DNA of 64,000 nucleotides from Pyropia yezoensis. Taxonomy: Eukaryota > Rhodophyta > Bangiophyceae > Bangiales > Bangiaceae. Of this stretch, positions 1 through 10,859 are shown one piece after another. The translations under genes were made by a program, and so were the position numbers. The notes under the pieces were generated by a model. That model saw only the letters and a list, made by a program, of their open reading frames with translations, did not search any database and was not told the DNA's origin. The first letter of the stretch is position 1. Every line of letters begins with the position of its first letter. The stretch spans positions 27,002,951-27,066,950 of the forward strand of contig CM020620.1 in NCBI GenBank assembly GCA_009829735.1, given 5' to 3'.

Positions 1-277
1 TCGGCTGCTGGTATGTCCTTGAGGGTTGCTGCTTGTCGTTGGATGCATGCTCTTCTTTTGGTACTGTTCCTCCTTTGCTGTGGGAGGCGTTGAAGACGTC
101 CTTGCAGCTGCCGAGCGAGTGTCGCCACCACACTGCGCGATTGTGTGGGTGCGGTGCCGCTTCTTCGCGCCTGGGCGTGCCTTCTCGCATGCAGTACTCT
201 CGGACACGAACGCTGACTGTGGTCTCTGAGCTTGAGCCGCACCCGTAGTCGCTCCTTCGCCATGGTTTTGCTCGTAT
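1..277. other. Upstream sequence of the CR-type gene
   Basis: I see no gene of its own here. Short open frames on the plus strand overlap in several frames and lack any recognisable motif. The stretch probably holds the promoter and 5' untranslated region, or an upstream exon, of the gene that follows. No clear TATA box was found. Confidence 0.4.
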
Positions 278-3118
278 ATGTATTCTTTTTTCTGCTTTGA
301 CACACGCGCCTTAGATGGCGGAGCTGGCTCAGCCCGCGGGGCCCATGACGATGTGTCATCTGGTGCAAAGCGCCCCCACATGCCGACGCCGATCGCAGCT
401 GTTGAAGGTGGTGCACCGTCGTCGCCGCGAAAGAGGCGTGTCACGTCCACCCTCCCTGCGGCCGCATCATCGGGAGGGGGCGCTGCGGGGCCGGCGGCTG
501 GGACGACCGCAGCGCAGCGGACAGTTGACTCCCATCCCGCTGAAGGGGGTCATCTTCCGTACACTGCTTCGGGCAGCAGTCGGCTGCGTGCGCTTCGTGA
601 TCGTCGCAAAGAGCTTCGCAACACGCTGGCAGGGGCGGAGCGGGACATCACGAAGAAAGAGACTGTGAAAGAGACGCTGGCGGAGAAGCTGAAACGTCTG
701 GATGAGCAGCTGGATCGGCCTGGCCTGCGCGCGGAGGACGAGCGTGATATTAAGGCCCAGCGGCGGATGCTTTATGGCGAGATCGACGTCGCCAACGCGG
801 CTCTTGTTGGCCTATACGAAGACAAGCGACGCACCAAGGACGACGTTGCGGCGCTTGAGCAGGAGATTGCAGCCGAAGAGGCGACGCGGAGGAAGGCCGA
901 CAACGAGGTACGTGTCTCTCGCCTACTGTTTTGTTGCTTTGCGTGGTCTACGACTCTGTTTGGCGGTGTTGTTCGTGTGTCTCGCTCTTGTCCCAGATGG
1001 GCGGCATGCTGCACAGCGTCCTCGATAGTTCATTCTGCAACTGTGTGACCATACGATCAGAACTGACGGCACGACTCTCAACTTCTGCGCCTTTGTCTTC
1101 CACGGTGTTCTGTTGATTGGTTTTTTGTCTTGTAGTTGTCAAGTGTTGTGCAGCGCTTAGAGACTGCCAGGCTCCCGGACGTGTCGGTCCAATATTCATC
1201 GCACCAGCTGAGCGACCGGCAGTTGGAGCTGCGTGGGAGTGGCGACATTGTCCCAGAGCTCCAAAGGTGCGCTCTCGAGAATCTGGCACCCGCCGCAGGA
1301 CGGCCCAAGATGCTCGTTGTCAGTGGCCCTGCTGGTTCGGGGAAGACACGGGCTGGGTTTGAAGCGCTGTGCCGGTCGTCTGGGCGTTCTGGGGACCTGC
1401 TGAGCAAGCTGGGGCAGTCGGCTGGCTGCGACGTGCTGACCATCCCCCTGTTCATCGACTTCAACAACGGCTTCAGCTACCTTGGTGGCGTGGATGGCGA
1501 CAACATGGACCAGAACCTTGGAGTTCGTCTGGCTGCCCGCGCTTTGCGCGTCTCTGCAGCCAGGGTGAAGAGGTACAACGGTAGGAGCTTGGACGGCTTG
1601 GAGACCGCCGAGGTGCTGACGGCGGTCGCCAAGGGCGCCCTCCGTCGAGCGTCTGAGACGGCCGCTTCCCCTCCTGCCGTGATCGTCCTTGCGCTGCATC
1701 TCGACGAGTACCAGATCTACATGCAGCGGCTGATAACGGAGAGGGGGTACTCTGAGGAGCGGGCGCTTTTTTGCTTCAAGGACATGCTAAGTGCCGCGAA
1801 CAACTGGGTGGGCTCGGCAAGTGTTGCTGTCGGTGCCGAGCTGGTCTTCTTCCCGGTTGTTACAGGAACGCCTGTGGCTGGTCTGAAGCTGTTGCTCACT
1901 GACAAGCTTTCTCAAGTCGCCGTCACCCCCGACCGCTTGCTATTGGTGGAGTCTGCGGAGCTGCTCGCTGACGTCCTCACTGCTCATCTGGAGCGGTCAC
2001 CCCTGCGTCCGGGCGTGCTGGAGGCGCTGCTTAGGAGTGACCAGGCCTGCAACGCTTTGGGTGACACGGACTTCCTGCCGCGGCACGTTGTCAACCTCGG
2101 CAAGGAAGCACTCAAAGTCTTGCTCCCAGGCGCTGATGGAGCGGCCATGGTGTCTGGCATCGACTGGGCCCTTGCCATGGGTCCGGTAGTCATGACGACG
2201 GTGCCGGAGGATGAAGTTCGCAACGCCTCTACGCTTGCTCTCCTAGCTCTTTCCCAAGCCCCGGTGGACCTGGACGGGACTTCCTTGCCCTTCGCGCACG
2301 ATGTGACCGCAGCGGCAGTGTCTGGAGTGGTCAAGCTGGTACCAGTAGGAGACGACCAACACGTTGTGCGCATCCCTCTCATTCAGCTTCGGCGCTGGGG
2401 CTTGGCTTCCATCCTGCCGGCGCACCTGTTGTCCGAGACCACCTGCACGTGGGAGCAGGTGGAGGTGATCGTCGGGTACTGCCTGACAGCGGCGCTACTG
2501 CCCGGCTTGCGGTCGTCGCCGCTATTCGTCCAGGACTTGTTTCCTGATGCGCTGGGCTGCGACCACCTACCCCCGTGGGAGCTGATCCTGGATGACCCGC
2601 GCTCACTGTATGTGGAGCAGACCCAGTTCATCTCACTCAACAAGCCTGTGCCGCAGAAGCAGATGGCTGTGCGAGCTCGGAAGCAGGTCGGGACCGTGCA
2701 CAAGGAGGTGATGCTGACCGATGGCGTCTTTTTGGCGTGCCGCGGAAACATGGTGGTCGACATCCGCTTTTCGTGTCCTTTGCGTCGTCGCGGAAAGCGG
2801 AGGGGCATGCTGCACGTGTTTTTGCAAACGAAGCACACCACCACGAACCGCAAGCTATCCGACGCTGATGTAGATGCCTGGTACAAGAGCGTCGCGCATT
2901 CGACAAAGAAGTGGCGCTCCGGCGGAGATCTAGTGCTGTTCGTGTACTTCTCCAGCCAGCATCTGACCGATGACGGAGCTGGCGCCCTTCACTCCACGCA
3001 GTTCTTCGAGTCCCACCCTGGACTCGTGGTGGTGACCAAGGGCGAGCTGTCCCGCGTGCTACCTCCCTTTCTCCTGACTCGCGTCGCAACGGCTCAGGAG
3101 CAGGGTTCAGAGATATAA
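278..3118 (+). CDS. Coiled-coil / P-loop NTPase / REase-fold protein (Crinkler-RHS type)
   Basis: The main exon 1136-3118 encodes 661 codons (ending TAA) and begins exactly after the 3' splice site TGTCTTGTAG. Counted from 1136, residues 64-71 are the Walker A loop GPAGSGKT, and 181-191 are a hydrophobic strand ending in DE (AVIVLALHLDE), the Walker B. Near residues 540-568 an Asp-containing strand is followed by FLQTKH, resembling the QxK/QhT core of the restriction-endonuclease-like domain in Crinkler and RHS proteins. Exon 1 is 278-907 (start ATG 278, or ATG 380 in the same frame). It has a basic SPRKRR stretch that could be a nuclear signal and a long charged coiled coil. A GTACGT donor follows 907 in phase 0. 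Either one 228-nt intron joins 907 to 1136, or an extra 108-nt exon (997-1104) lies between; both keep frame. In this class the NTPase and nuclease-fold parts are related to transposon proteins and act as effectors or nuclear factors; the role here is inferred. It looks whole. Confidence 0.7.
908..1135 (+). other. Intron interval with possible small in-frame exon
   Basis: The interval starts GTACGT and ends TTGTAG. Inside it, 997-1104 is bounded by TCCCAG on the left and GTGTTC on the right, is exactly 36 codons long and is open in the joining frame. If it is an exon, the flanking introns are 89 nt and only 31 nt; the second would be unusually short, so retention or skipping of this piece is possible. 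This is seen in sequence only; transcript reads would settle it. Confidence 0.45.
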
Positions 3119-3384
3119 AGGATGGCCTGGCGGCTGTTGTAGCAGACGGCCGCGCGGCGGCTGCCATTGCGGACGTGCGCTTGGCCGTGTCGGCCGCGGA
3201 GGCGTTGGTGGTGGTGCTCACGGTGGCGCACAGGCGCCGCGCTCCCCATCGCCGCGCCTCCCCGGGCCGCAGTCCCCGTCGCCGCCGCCGTCGTCGGCGT
3301 CCGCGCTACCCGCGGCGGGTCGGGGTGGCGGCGGCGGTGGCGCCCTTCCCCGCGATGGGAGCAGCGACTGGGGGATGGGGCGCC

Positions 3385-3475
3385 GGGGCGGTGGAGGCGG
3401 CGGTGGCGGCGGCGGTCGTGGCGGCGGCGGTGGGGGCGGCGGCGGTGGCGGCGGCGGTGGCGGCGACGGCGACGC
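3385..3475. repeat. GGC/GGT trinucleotide-rich tract
   Basis: A run of GGC, GGT and GTG triplets in the gap between the CR-type gene and the convergent acyl-CoA oxidase copy. It opens reading frames of poly-Gly, poly-Ala and, on the minus strand, poly-Pro, none of which I take as genes. The rest of 3119-3570 shows nothing else I can name. Confidence 0.6.
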
Positions 3476-3570
3476 GCCCATCCCCGCACGCAAGATACGC
3501 GATCCCCTCTCACCGGGTGGTCGTCCGTCTGACGCTGCCACCACAACATTACCCACCAACGTGCACGCGA

Positions 3571-5400
3571 GCTCACGGACGAGCGCGCGAGTTGTGCGCG
3601 ACGACGTCAAGCGCGATCGGGGCGAGCAGGAAGTCCGGCACGGCCATCACCCCCACCAGCTCCGCCGCCCGCGGCCGCAGCGACGCGCACAGTTCGTCGA
3701 CCGCGTCGTGCGCGGCGGCCGCGTCGGCCGGCGACAGGGCGTCCCCCCGCAGCAGCACGCCCCCGCTGGCGTCCACCACCGCCAGCACGTGGAGGGTGCC
3801 GAGCGCACCCAGCAGGGGGCCCAGTGACGCGGGCGCCGTCCCGCCCGCCCCCGTGGCCGCCTTGAACGCGTCGAGCAGAAGTAGCTGCGTGTGCACCCGC
3901 GCGACCTCGTCAGCCGCGACTGGTGCGCCGTGAAGGTGTCAAAGGGGGTGACGCCGGGCGCCGCTGCCGACGACACAATCGACTGCGCCAAGCGGGGGAG
4001 GAGGACCGCCTTTGCGCGGCGCAGCGCATGCTCCGCAAACGCGACAGACGCGACGGGAGGGGGGGGGCCGGGCGGGTGGTTGAGGTGGGCGAGCGCGCCG
4101 TCAACACGGCCGCCTGCCTTGGCGCCGCGGGCGTACGCGGCGAGGCACGCCTTGGCATTTTGCTGGAGGAGGACTGCGCGGTGCCAACGGTCAAAGCAGA
4201 CGGCAGCACAAGGGGGGTTTCACGCGTGGGACGGCAGCAGGCAAACAGCCAAGGCGCGGCAGTCGGTCGGCCTGCACGGCGACACGCCACCAAGGGGACA
4301 AAACGGGCAGACAGCCAGGCAAGCAAATGCACCCCGTGCGGCGCCGACGTCTGGTCGCACGACGTGGCACAGGCCCGCCCACAGCTCCCCTGGAGCGCAC
4401 CTGTATTGTCGCTATCGAACGCTGCCGAGATGTCCTGCGCCGCCCTGCGCAGGAAGCAGGGCAAAGCACGTCACGACAGGTCCGAGCAACCAAGCACAGC
4501 CGCGTCCAAAGGGAGGCACCGCACGTCCGCCTGTCGGCGGGCGTCAGCGAAACGCTGAAGCACAGCGGGCCAGTGAAAGAAAGGAGGGGCAGCCAGGGGG
4601 GATGCGCCCACGGACGGCAGCCGCCAGAGCACAGCACACGCGGCTGTCCGTCCAGTAGCAGCGTGCGCTCCGCGCATGGCGCTGCCGACGCCCACACGCA
4701 AGCATACCGTGACACGCCTATCCTGTTCTCACGCTTGAACCCCTGCCAGCCGCACGCCTCACGCGCCACTTGCGTCGTCTCCCACCCGTGCCACGTCATG
4801 ACGGCCTGGGGCAGCGGCGGCGGCAGCACACGAAAGGCCGAAAAACAGCGCACGCACAACAGGGGGCGACCAGGGCGACAATGGTCAGCAACCGCCCGCA
4901 GCGTGCGCGGAACCAGGATGACAGGCGCACATGCGCGTCCAGGTCGGCACGCGCCCGACCCTTCCCCCCCGTCCCGTCATTGAGCAGCCCTCCATCCCCT
5001 CCCAGCCCCCCCCCCCGCAGCCACCACCTACCTCGTACCCACACGACGCAACGTGGCAGTCCTTGGCGCCCAGGCTGCGGCTCCAGCCCGCCTTGAGCGC
5101 GTTGAGCGCCACCTGTTGCACAACCGTTATCGCCAGCTGCGGCAGCAGCCGGCGGCGGTGCATCGGGTAGTCAAGCAGCAGCGTCTCTGCGGCGCCCGGC
5201 GCGCCCGCAAACGCCCGCCGCCGCAGGCCTTACAGCACCGCGATGGCAAGCGCCACCCGCGCCTGCCCCACCGCCGCGGCGGCAATGCCGACGCGCCCGC
5301 CCGACAGCGCGCCCATCATCACCCCAAACAGCGCGTCGGGGGAGGGCTCGTCGCGGGTGTACGCGCCGGCCGCGTCGACGCGCGCGTACCGGCCGAGCAG
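3571..5400 (-). pseudogene. ACX: Acyl-CoA oxidase, C-terminal half, probably a pseudogene
   Basis: Four minus-strand exons read as the C-terminal half of a peroxisomal acyl-CoA oxidase: 5400-5032 (LLGRYARVDAAGAY ... DYPMHRRRLLPQLA), 4805-4708 (TWHGWETTQVAREACGWQGF), 4444-4401 (QDISAAFDSDNT) and 4173-3571 (VLLQQNAKACLAAY ... LRPRAAELVGVMAVPDFLLAPI). The GT/AG junctions agree in phase (0, 2, 1), which supports real exons. The enzyme class makes the first, H2O2-producing step of peroxisomal beta-oxidation. Signs of decay: an in-frame TAA at 5230-5232 where the family has Tyr after Arg; a one-base frame break near 3909-3916, just before the DEVARVHTQLL segment; and FDSDN where the family has (F/Y)EG(D/E)N, which carries the catalytic Glu. 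The last residues, SRARP, are not a PTS1. No N-terminal half (ExGHG-type motifs) was found upstream. Both breaks could be consensus errors, but the motif change argues for a dying or altered gene. Confidence 0.68.
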
Positions 5401-5409
5401 CTGCGCACG

Positions 5410-6370
5410 CGACACGGGCGACATTCTCTTTTCGTATCTCTCGGGTCCCGCATCCCCAGCCGCGACGTGGGAGCCCCGCCCTCGCCCGGCCCCAAATCGC
5501 CCCGGCCAGTGTCGTCCCCACCCGGTGCGTGACGCCCGCCCCGCCCGCCGCGCCCCACGCGCCGCACCTGCCTCACCATGCACGCGGCTCTGCCACCACC
5601 CCGGCGCGTCGATGCTCCTACCAGACGGGACGCGCGGGTGCCTGCTGTGCCCCTCACTCAGCCCCACTCCATCCCCCCCCCCCCCCCTTTCATCCCCGAC
5701 GCCTCTGCATCCGGTGCGCCGCCGCCTTCCCCCCGCCCCCAAGCGCCACGTCACCATTGGCGACTTCCCCACCCCCTCTGACGCGGACGACGCGTCGGCC
5801 GCCTGCACAGCGGCAGTGTCCCCCTACTCTTCCCCCCCCCGCCCCCTCCCCCCCCTCCCCCCCCCTCCCCCACACACGTCCAGGTGCGCGTGCACCGCCG
5901 CTGCGCGGGCGTCCACGGCGGTCAGCAGTTGGCGGTTGACAAGGCGGTACGGAAGTTTCAGCTGGAACAACTCGGCGAGACCCTCTGGGACGACAGCGGC
6001 GGAGGCGCCTCCAGCGCCGCCTCGTTGGCGGCAACGAGCCCGCCACGGAGGTCGTCCATCTCGGCCGCCGCCACCGCCTCAGCCACCGCCACCGCCTCGC
6101 AGGCGGCGGCGGCGGCGGCGGCGGCGGCGCCGTCGCGCAGGGCGTCGAGGATGGCCCGCCCCTCATCCCGCAGGAGGACCCACACTCCCCGTCGAAGACC
6201 GCCACGGCCGCGGCCGCCCCCACACCGACTAACCCCCAGCCGCCGCCACCCTCATATTCCTCGGGCGTCCAGCGCTGCCGGCGACTCAAGAGGTGGCCCC
6301 GCGGCGCACCGCCAGTGATCCCGGCTCGCTGCTGCGATGTGCCCGCTCTCCCCGCGAGCGTCAGCGCCAC
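5410..6370 (-). other. Unidentified coding-like stretch upstream of the acyl-CoA oxidase copy
   Basis: The minus strand holds two amino-acid-like blocks: an Ala-rich helix-forming block at about 6185-5990 (begins WVLLRDEGRAILDALRDG) and a second in another frame at about 5985-5880 (GLAELFQLKLPYRLVNRQLL). They are separated by a candidate AG acceptor, and a GTGTGT donor follows the second. A further candidate exon lies near 5805, after CTGTGCAG. I recognise no family. It might be the missing 5' part of the acyl-CoA oxidase gene or a separate gene. Long C runs around 5680-5870 make frames unreliable. Confidence 0.25.
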
Positions 6371-6379
6371 CTCCCATGA

Positions 6380-8270
6380 GCACCTCCGTCCGGTTCTCGT
6401 AGTTGTGCACGACTTTGACTGAGTAGATAATTACATGAGTCAAAACAGTTCCACTTATGAACATGCACGTGGTATTTTGTCAGGAGCAAAATAGGAAAGT
6501 GCTGTGCGGAGGCCACGGTGTCCGTGGTCGGGCGGCCGACGGAGAAATCTTCTCGCGCCGGGGTGCACTCGGGCGGGGAAGCTGAGCGCCAGCGGAATCC
6601 AGCGCTGTGACGGACAGGCTCTGAATGGATACAGTATCCATCTGCGCAGGACGGGGGCAGGTGGGCCCGACAAGCGCACGGACAGGGCAGTCGCAGTCGG
6701 GCCCCACGCGACACACCTGTGGACGGCATACGTGCTGGGTACCTTGTCTCATTGACTCACGAAGAGGACAGTTGGCCTTTCTCGCCAGCCCCTGGACGCT
6801 GTGCGCGGCGAGCGCGCTGTCCCTCAACGAGGTGTCGAGCAGCCCAGGCCCGTGCATTTATTTTTTTTCGTGCTGTGGTGACTGCATTCAGCACATCCAG
6901 TACACGCCGCAATCATCACCACCCGGTCAGTCAATCGGGATGGAGAAGGGGATGAGTCGCCCACCTCTTGGTGCTGGTGGTGCGATAAGGGGTCTAGGCG
7001 GGTACTGCGGCAGCACGACCACAACCCGAGCAGAGAGTGTAGGGTGGCGTGTTCTAGGGCCCCCGTCCCCGCGACCAGCGGGTCGGACCTCCACCTTACC
7101 CCGGGCGTGGCCATCCTGCCTGTGGAAACGTTCCACCGGGATTGCGACCCCCATGAGTGGCCAGCCCGGCGCTTCAAAGACCTTCCATCCGACTCGGATG
7201 GAGGGCCACGCATCGCCGGACCTGATGGGCCCCGGAGCATCCGCGCCCCCTCAAAATATCTGGGCCCAGCGCCGGGAGGAACCGCCACCCATTTAAATAA
7301 AAATCCTGGTGACTCTGCCTCATAATTCGGGGACTTACTTCAGACGCCCCGAGAGTTACGTTCGCAACTAGCGATCGATCATGGGATCGTTGGCGTTTGC
7401 GTGGGCTGCCCAATTGGCGTGCCACTTTTCTTTACCTTCCACCCTGATATTGGGGTTGGAGATGCGTGGAAGTTTCTGAGAGCTTCGCTAGGGAGACTCT
7501 GCGTGCGTCTGTGGGGTGATTCTGGGGGTGTGGGCGGGTGCTGGGGGGGACCCCGGGTGGGGCTCCCCTGGGGAGAAGAGGGGAGGACAGCGAGGCGTTG
7601 GCCCGCCTCCCCGTCTGGACAAAGAAACGTTTGGCCCCCATCTCCTCGTCTTCGTGCCGCTTGGGGGGTGTGGCTCCCACACGTGCGTTGTGTGCTGGGT
7701 GGTCAGCTTCTTCTTCCGGGGTTCGGATCCCGGACTCTGGGTGGTGTGCGCATGCCCCCCTGGCTTGACGTGGCGTGGGTATACTGCCACAGGTACCCCT
7801 CGTGGTGGTGTCCGCTCCGCGAGAGGCGCCCCAGGCGCCGGCTTTGGCCTTTGAGGGAGTACCTCGTGTGTAGCAGTACTCCCAACCACCAACCCCGAGT
7901 CAGGGAAGGAAGGAGAGTATTGCCGATATCCCAACTTGGGACACCGGAAGCAAGCACCTCCACACAGCCGAACACGGAACTTGCGTGTGGTGAGCGGGTC
8001 CACTCACCAAGGCACGAACAAGATGTGTCGGAGCCAGATGGCGTGTACTTGCTTGGCCAGCCAAGGTGGGCTCTCCCCGCCTTGCTGTCCCTTCTTATCA
8101 ACCCTTCTCACACGCTCACGCAACCCTTCAAAACACTCAGAAAATGAACACTCAAACAAACCAATCAAATCATGCCACACGCGAAGTACTCAAAGCGTAG
8201 AAATCCGTCTGGCTCCCGTGCAAAAATCCCAAGAAACAAATACTAGCAGCATTACCCTGCACTAGTATGC
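6380..8270. other. Sequence without recognisable gene
   Basis: Base composition drops below that of the coding stretches, and open frames are short or overlap in several frames. I found no domain, no RNA gene and no paired terminal repeats. The right part (about 8090-8270) is A-rich and resembles the A-rich part of the Gypsy LTRs in this window in style, but not in sequence. It may contain an undetected end of element E3. Confidence 0.4.
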
Positions 8271-8271
8271 C

Positions 8272-10003
8272 GGAAGTCCTAGTCGAATGTCCGTCCAAAA
8301 GTCAGAAGATTCACCATCGTGGGTCGGGTGAATTTCGACTTCCGGTCGGGTCTATTTGACCCGAATCTCCAAAGTATTGGTACCCAATTCTGGTCCAATC
8401 TCCCACATTTCCCCCTTCTCAAAAGTCCAGCCGTCCCGGTGGACGTCCAATCAGCTGCGAGTCGCACGGACCGGGAGAGGAGGGTGCAATTCCCGATTCA
8501 GGGTGCGAAATACGGTGCATCGCTGGCGTCTCGCGTGCACCAGGGTTACGCCGGGGTTGCACTCGCGTCCGGCGGGACCCTCCGGGAGAGGCAGTCCCTC
8601 TCCGTGGGGTGTGCTCTCTGCCCTGACACTGGGTAGAGGGGCTCCTATCACGCGAAACGGGTGTGGGGAGAGGTCATCCCCAACCTGGTTAGGGTGCTCC
8701 ACAGGTGGACTCCCAAGTGGGTGCGCCCCCTAACCTGGGTGTTGGCGTCTCTCAGCCACATACCCCTGCTCCTCAACTGGAGGAGTAGGGCGTCGACGTT
8801 CTCACTCGGAGCGTCGACCTGCACTTGCCCCTTTAGTTGGGGTACGGTTGCTCTCGGGGGGTTCGGGTTGTACCCCCCACTTAAGACTCGACCTACCCGC
8901 AGCTGGCTCTCTGCGGGGGTGTCTCTCACTCTCCCCCCCCCCTTTTAAGTCAGGGTTGAGGGTTGTACGCACCCCGAGTTGGGGGTGTCGCACTCTGTCG
9001 CCGGCGGTGGTGTGTTTCCCGGCCGCCGGTGCGGGGTGGTCCTTTCCCTGTGTGTGTGTGCGGGCGGGTGTGTGTCTCCCCGCCGCTGTTCCCTCGCGTC
9101 GGCGGGTCTGTCCCTTCCCGCCGCGCGGTTGGTGTCGTCTCGGGGGGTTTGTCCTTGCCCCCCTCCGCCCCTGTGTCGGGCGCCGTCGTTGTCCTTGGGA
9201 GGTGCGGGTCGTGTCCCCCCCCCTGTCTTCTTCCTTGTCGGGGGGTGTGTCTCCCCCGTCTCCGCCCCTGTGTCGGGCGTTGTCGTTGTCCGTAGGGGGT
9301 GCGGGTCGTGTCCCCCCCCCTGTGTTCTTTCTTCGCGGTGGTGTGTCTCCCCCGTCTCCGCCCTTGTGTCGGGCGTTGTCGTTGTCGGTGGGGGGTGCGG
9401 GTCGTGTCCCCCCCCCTGTGTTCTTTCTTCGCGGTGGTGTGTCTCCCCCGTCTCCGCCCTTGTGTCGGGCGTTGTCGTTGTCGGTGGGGGGTGCGGGTCG
9501 TGTCCTCCCCCATGTGTTCTTCCTTCGCGGGGGTGTGTCTCCCCCGTCTCCGCCCTTGTGTCGGGCGTTGTCGTTGTCGGTGGGGGGTGCGGGTCGTGTC
9601 CCTCCCCCTCTGTTCTTTCTTCGCGGGGGTGTGCCTCCCCCGTCTCCGCCCCTGTATCGGGCGTTGTCGTTGTCGGTGGGGGGTGTGGGTCGTGTCCCCC
9701 CCCCTCCCGGTTGTGAGGCCAAGGTCGGGTTGACCTGGTAATCGTCAAGGAGGGGGAGCGGGTCGTGTCCCCCCCCCGTGCTCAACCTCACCAAGTTGGT
9801 AAAGGTCGTCAGACGTGTTAGTCGAGGGGGTTTGGGTCGTGTCCCCCCTATAGAGCTCAACCTCACCGAGTTGGTCAAGGTTGTTTTCGAGATGGCGGGT
9901 GAGCCGAGTCGGCCGCTGTCCCCTACGCCTACGTCGCTGTCGGACAAGCGACGGGCGGGTGAAGATGCCCTCGGGACGGAGGAGTCTCTTAGCCGGGGGT
10001 CGG
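8272..10003 (-). mobile_element. Element E3 (Ty3/Gypsy), left part
   Basis: Left part of a minus-strand Gypsy element that was split by E1. The right part resumes at 19694, and the E1 target duplication GTCGG links the two. It contains C-rich sequence, a candidate polypurine tract on the minus strand near 8930-8945 (which would put the 3' LTR end near 8927), the 96-bp tandem array, and the start of the plus-strand antisense reading frame (ATG at 9892). The outer boundary and LTR start were not found. This is a fossil and is broken. Confidence 0.5.
9175..9705. repeat. 96-bp tandem array, about 5.5 copies
   Basis: Units share GGTGCGGGTCGTGTCC, which recurs at 9201, 9298, 9394, 9490, 9586 and 9682, with a spacing of 96 bp (97 once). 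Because 96 is divisible by three, long open frames of 32-residue repeats appear in every frame; these are by-products and not protein evidence. Weaker related motifs (GGGTCGTGTCCCCCC next to CTCAACCTCACC) continue to about 9870. The array lies between the presumed 3' LTR of E3 and its antisense reading frame. Confidence 0.85.
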
Positions 10004-10577
10004 TGTGGTATAAAACTCGATCCTCTCAGACACGTGTCAATATCCCTCGGGGGAAAGGGACAGGTAACACAGAAAGGGGAACCACGAGGATGGTATGCCT
10101 GTTGCCTCACGTGCCTGTCGGCAGGGCCGACCGATACGCACGGTAGTGCACACGGGGAAGAGGAAAGCAAACGCGCAGTTGTCTTGTTTCCTGAGTGCGC
10201 GGGCCAAGGTCGCTTCGCTATCCCTCTTAACGTGCATCTGGGGGAGCCTCGGCAGGTTGGCGAGGTAGCTCCCCCCCCTACCCCGGAGTGGCCCCGACCC
10301 GAGTCTAACCTCGTCAGGTTGGGGGCCACTATCACTACTAGTTCTATTCCCACTCACTAATCTCACACTCAAATTCTCTCAAATCAAGTTCCTCACAAAT
10401 ATGCAAAAACCCATCAGAAATCCCTCTCTCACGTGTGAATAGCGTAGTCCACCGCATCCCAGTGCCGGGCACGGGCCACGGCCGCCAACCATCACCACAC
10501 GGCGGGCGTGTTCTGGCACCTGGTGCCCTCTGGTTGCAGTCCCGGGTCGGCGCCAAGTCGGGGCCAGGGATGCTACA
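10004..10577 (-). repeat. E1 3' LTR
   Basis: 574 bp, TG...CA ends (TGTGGTATAAAAC ... GATGCTACA). Same family as 19123-19693 and the solo LTR at 54729-55298. The plus strand carries TATAAAA at 10009-10015, so a transcript started there would run right, into the antisense reading-frame region. Confidence 0.88.
10009..10015 (+). promoter_or_regulatory. TATA-like box in E1 LTR, pointing away from gag-pol sense
   Basis: TATAAAA lies 5 nt inside the LTR edge on the plus strand, kept in all three copies of this LTR family (10009, about 19128, 54734). Its direction is opposite to gag-pol and toward the antisense reading frame. Promoter activity is inferred from the motif and its conservation only. 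Confidence 0.4.
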
Positions 10578-10859
10578 TAGCTCCCTACCTAGTCCGGCAC
10601 GTCCTCGGGCCGAACCAGGTGCCACCGTGCACAGCCTCGAGCACGTCCACACCGGTGCCGAGGTCGAGCGTCTTCACCCCGAGTACGATCACCTGCCCCC
10701 CCCCGTTCTTCTTCACCTTGACTTCCTTCGTTCCCCCGGGTTCTGGACGTCATTTCCAGTTCCGAGATCCAAGTTGGGCCCGCGGTTTCGGCGGCGAGTG
10801 TTGCAGAGGAGAGCTCGGGTGGCCGTGCCCCTCTCCTGCCTCCGGTTCCTCGGATGTAG

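Noticed and set aside
3375-3827. Poly-Gly plus-strand frame
   Set aside because: Shadow of a GGC/GGT tract and of the antisense of the acyl-CoA oxidase exons.
5243-6232. 329-codon Pro/Ala/Arg frame on the plus strand
   Set aside because: Opposite to the acyl-CoA oxidase exon with better evidence; low-complexity and without motifs.
7717-7732. tRNA-like T-arm/B-box sequence GGTTCGGATCCCGG
   Set aside because: No A box, anticodon arm or pairing acceptor stem could be placed around it at tRNA distances.
9175-9705. CRISPR-like regular repeat spacing
   Set aside because: Units are contiguous with no unique spacers, and the genome is eukaryotic.
8802-9947. Long minus- and plus-strand frames rich in Gly/Thr/Pro or Cys/Val
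   Set aside because: They are products of the 96-bp tandem array, whose period keeps every frame open.
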